A stretch of 64,000 nt of DNA from Pantoea sp. GD03673 (lineage in GTDB: Bacteria > Pseudomonadota > Gammaproteobacteria > Enterobacterales > Enterobacteriaceae), in the NCBI RefSeq assembly GCF_029844725.1, contig NZ_JAOCKJ010000001.1, positions 186,001 to 250,000 of the forward strand, in the 5' to 3' direction. Positions within the stretch are counted from its first letter, which is position 1, and the number at the start of each line of letters is the position of its first letter. Below, piece after piece: positions 62,234-64,000 of the stretch. The notes under the pieces are model-generated. The model was not told the origin of the DNA and ran no database searches. It saw only the letters and a program-made list of their open reading frames with translations. The position numbers and the translations under genes were made by a program.

Positions 62234-62689
62234 ATGGCTAAGCAGGAATCCCTGAGGACCAGTGAGTGTCCGGTTGCCCGAACTCTGGAAACGATAGGTG
62301 AACGCTGGTGCATGATGATCGTGCGGGAAGCTTTTGATGACGTCCGCAGATTTAGTGATTTTCAGCGCAATTTAGGGCTGGCGAAAAATATCCTGGCGTC
62401 GCGCCTGAAGCAGCTGGTGGAGACGGGCGTGCTTGCGATTGCACCCGCCTCCGATGGCAGTGCCTACAGCGAATATGTCCTGACCGAGCGAGGCCGTTCG
62501 CTGTTTCCGGTTGTGGTGGCCATGCGTCAGTGGGGTGAGCGTTATCTGTTTGAGAAGGGCGAAACGCACTCGGTCCTGCTGGATAATGCCGAAGGGAAGC
62601 CGCTGCCGCGCCTGGAAGTGTACTCCTCAACGGGGCAAAAACTTGGCCCTGCCGACTGTCATCGTCAGCGGGTAGTCGCCGAAGGTTAA
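62234..62689 (+). CDS. HxlR family transcriptional regulator
   Basis: A 151-residue winged-helix protein: CPVARTLETIGERWCMMIVR with the Cys of the family, then DVRRFSDFQRNLGLAKNILA and SRLKQLVETGVLAI. The N-terminal Cys may sense electrophiles as in YodB/HxlR. It is divergent (125 bp between starts) from the MFS/EamA operon, its most likely target. Confidence 0.9.
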   Translation: MAKQESLRTSECPVARTLETIGERWCMMIVREAFDDVRRFSDFQRNLGLAKNILASRLKQLVETGVLAIAPASDGSAYSEYVLTERGRSLFPVVVAMRQWGERYLFEKGETHSVLLDNAEGKPLPRLEVYSSTGQKLGPADCHRQRVVAEG

Positions 62690-63004
62690 GTCTTTCCTTC
62701 TGGGTGCTTTCTGAGCCTGACATCACCGATCATCGCTTGCGGTGTTCGGAGATGGCATCACGCCCGATTTACGCCTCGCTATAATGCCGTTTTCCTCAAA
62801 AACCGCGCCGCACGCGCTCTTATCTGACTGATCCGCAGTAAAACGAAACGGCCGGTATCATCACATTTTCCAATGACGGGTTGCCTTGTAAGTTCCCGGA
62901 GCGCATGACACCATTGCCAATTGTATAGACATGTCTCTTCAACCGCAGTTCTGGCAGATCACTCTTTCAATTAATGCGTCTCTCACTGGTTCAGCGAGGA
63001 ATCT
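62690..63004. other. 315-bp intergenic region before the NCS1 permease
   Basis: I see no gene, strong hairpin with a T run, or recognisable operator. GAGGA at 62995-63001 serves as the permease ribosome site. Confidence 0.5.
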
Positions 63005-64000
63005 ATGTCGGTCAAACCATCTGTAGCAGAGTATTCAGGCGCAGAGAAACAGCGCCTCTCAGAAACCCGTTCCATTGATTACATCCCGTTGCGCGAACGG
63101 CACGGTCATCCCTTCAGCCAGTTCACGCTCTGGTTCGGTGGCAACCTGCAAATCACGGCCATTGTTACGGGTGCGCTGGCCGTAGTTCTCGGAGGAGACG
63201 TTGTATGGTCGCTCATCGGGTTACTGGTGGGGCAGATTCTGGGTGCAGCGATCATGTCTTTGCATGCTATTCAGGGACCGCGCCTCGGCTTACCGCAGAT
63301 GATTACCAGCCGTATGCAGTTTGGTGTGTTTGGGGCCGTGATTCCGCTTGTGCTGGTCTGCATTATGTATGTGGGGTTCTCAGCCAGCGGGACAGTGCTG
63401 GCGGGGCAGGCGCTGGCTAAACTTATCCATGTCAGTCATTCAGCCGGGATGATTTTGTTCAGCGCCCTTATCGTGATCATTGCGGTGCTGGGGTATCGCG
63501 TGATCCACCAGTTAGGGAAGCTGGCGAGCATCATTGGCGTTTTAGCTTTTGCTTATCTGTTTATCACGCTGTTCTCTGCGCATGACTTATCTGCGGTGTG
63601 GCAAAACCAGCACTTTACCCTGGCAAATTTCCTGCTGGCCGTCTCCCTGTCTTCCTCCTGGCAAATTGCCTTCTGTCCTTATGTCTCGGATTATTCACGC
63701 TATCTGCCCGCAGACGTCTCCGCGAAGAAGCTGTTCAGCGCGGTCTTTTTTGGCACCGTACTGGGCACGCAGGCCTCGATGACGCTGGGCGTGATTGTTG
63801 CGGCCATTGCCGGAAGTGCGTTTGCAGGCAATGAGGTCGGTTACATCGTGAGCATGGGCAGCACTGCGACCATGGCTATGGTGATTTATTTCGCGATTTG
63901 CTTTGGAAAAATCACGTTTACCACGCTGAATGCCTACGGCAGTTTTATGTCACTGACGACCATCGTCTCTGGCTTCCGCCAGCAAACCACGCTGAGCCGG
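63005..64000 (+). CDS. NCS1-family cytosine/purine permease, N-terminal part (3' end outside window)
   Basis: From ATG 63005 the frame is open to the window end (332 codons, ending FRQQTTLSR). The start SVKPSVAEYSGAEKQRLSET and the motifs IDYIPLRERHGHPFSQFTLW, FGGNLQITAIVTGALAVVLG and GPRLGLPQMITSRMQFGVFG are those of CodB/PucI-like nucleobase:cation symporters. SWQIAFCPYVSDYSRYLP is the substrate-site loop. Expected to import cytosine, purine or allantoin-like compounds. Confidence 0.9.
   Translation, partial: MSVKPSVAEYSGAEKQRLSETRSIDYIPLRERHGHPFSQFTLWFGGNLQITAIVTGALAVVLGGDVVWSLIGLLVGQILGAAIMSLHAIQGPRLGLPQMITSRMQFGVFGAVIPLVLVCIMYVGFSASGTVLAGQALAKLIHVSHSAGMILFSALIVIIAVLGYRVIHQLGKLASIIGVLAFAYLFITLFSAHDLSAVWQNQHFTLANFLLAVSLSSSWQIAFCPYVSDYSRYLPADVSAKKLFSAVFFGTVLGTQASMTLGVIVAAIAGSAFAGNEVGYIVSMGSTATMAMVIYFAICFGKITFTTLNAYGSFMSLTTIVSGFRQQTTLSR

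Overview
The window is about 64 kb of a moderately GC-rich chromosome from a member of the Enterobacterales. Erwiniaceae, and Pantoea in particular, is the best guess. This rests on fumC next to tus with a Ter site in the tus promoter, a six-gene pqqABCDEF operon, oqxAB with a SoxS/RamA-like regulator, srfABC, and CRP, Fur, KdgR-type and LexA-type sites of the enterobacterial kind. A functional-looking Ter site places the window in the replication terminus region. I saw no rRNA, tRNA or CRISPR.

Layout, left to right. 0-3.9 kb: end of fumC, tus with two Ter-like sites, an MFS transporter and an Rrf2 regulator. 3.9-5.4 kb: a 668-bp internally deleted IS3-family element followed by a hicAB toxin-antitoxin pair. 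5.4-10.4 kb: oqxAB RND efflux pump with its divergent AraC-type regulator. 10.4-11.2 kb: a barnase-like RNase and its barstar. 11.2-17.9 kb: srfABC. 18-21 kb: ydcO/benE and sutR, diverging around a perfect palindromic operator, then MarR and isochorismatase-like genes. 21-23.5 kb: a decayed TonB-dependent receptor abutting a degraded lambda-like tail segment that carries an intact AT-rich PDZ lipoprotein gene. 23.5-28 kb: a 3-hydroxyisobutyrate dehydrogenase-like enzyme, an AraC regulator, long-form leuA and an M19 dipeptidase. 28.1-33.6 kb: pqqABCDEF.

33.7-41.2 kb: a YceI protein, a serine-dehydratase-like enzyme, and a seven-gene operon behind a perfect CRP site. That operon encodes a phosphofructokinase homologue, ascorbate-type PTS IIB, IIC and IIA, a class II aldolase, a small protein and a P-loop kinase; a DCC-family gene overlaps its end. 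41.2-47.5 kb: a small possibly bacteriocin-derived patch, then LysR, a solute-binding protein, a CitA-like symporter, a DapA-family aldolase and small genes. 47.8-55.7 kb: a KdgF-like cupin and a divergent RpiB-like isomerase share a perfect KdgR-type palindrome and a perfect CRP site. A near-identical KdgR-type box precedes a six-gene operon of an enolase-superfamily sugar-acid dehydratase and a complete Dpp-type ABC importer. 55.7-58.7 kb: a Fur-boxed iron-type binding protein, a small membrane protein and a PQQ-dependent sorbosone-dehydrogenase-like lipoprotein, a probable user of the cofactor made by the pqq operon.

58.7-59.3 kb holds what looks like an unannotated SOS-controlled type I toxin-antitoxin locus of the TisB/IstR kind: LexA-like box, long leader, 38-residue amphipathic hydrophobic peptide, and a divergent antisense sRNA with 18 of 19 nucleotides of complementarity to the leader. 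The window ends with a hexapeptide acetyltransferase, two exporters, an HxlR regulator and the start of an NCS1 permease.
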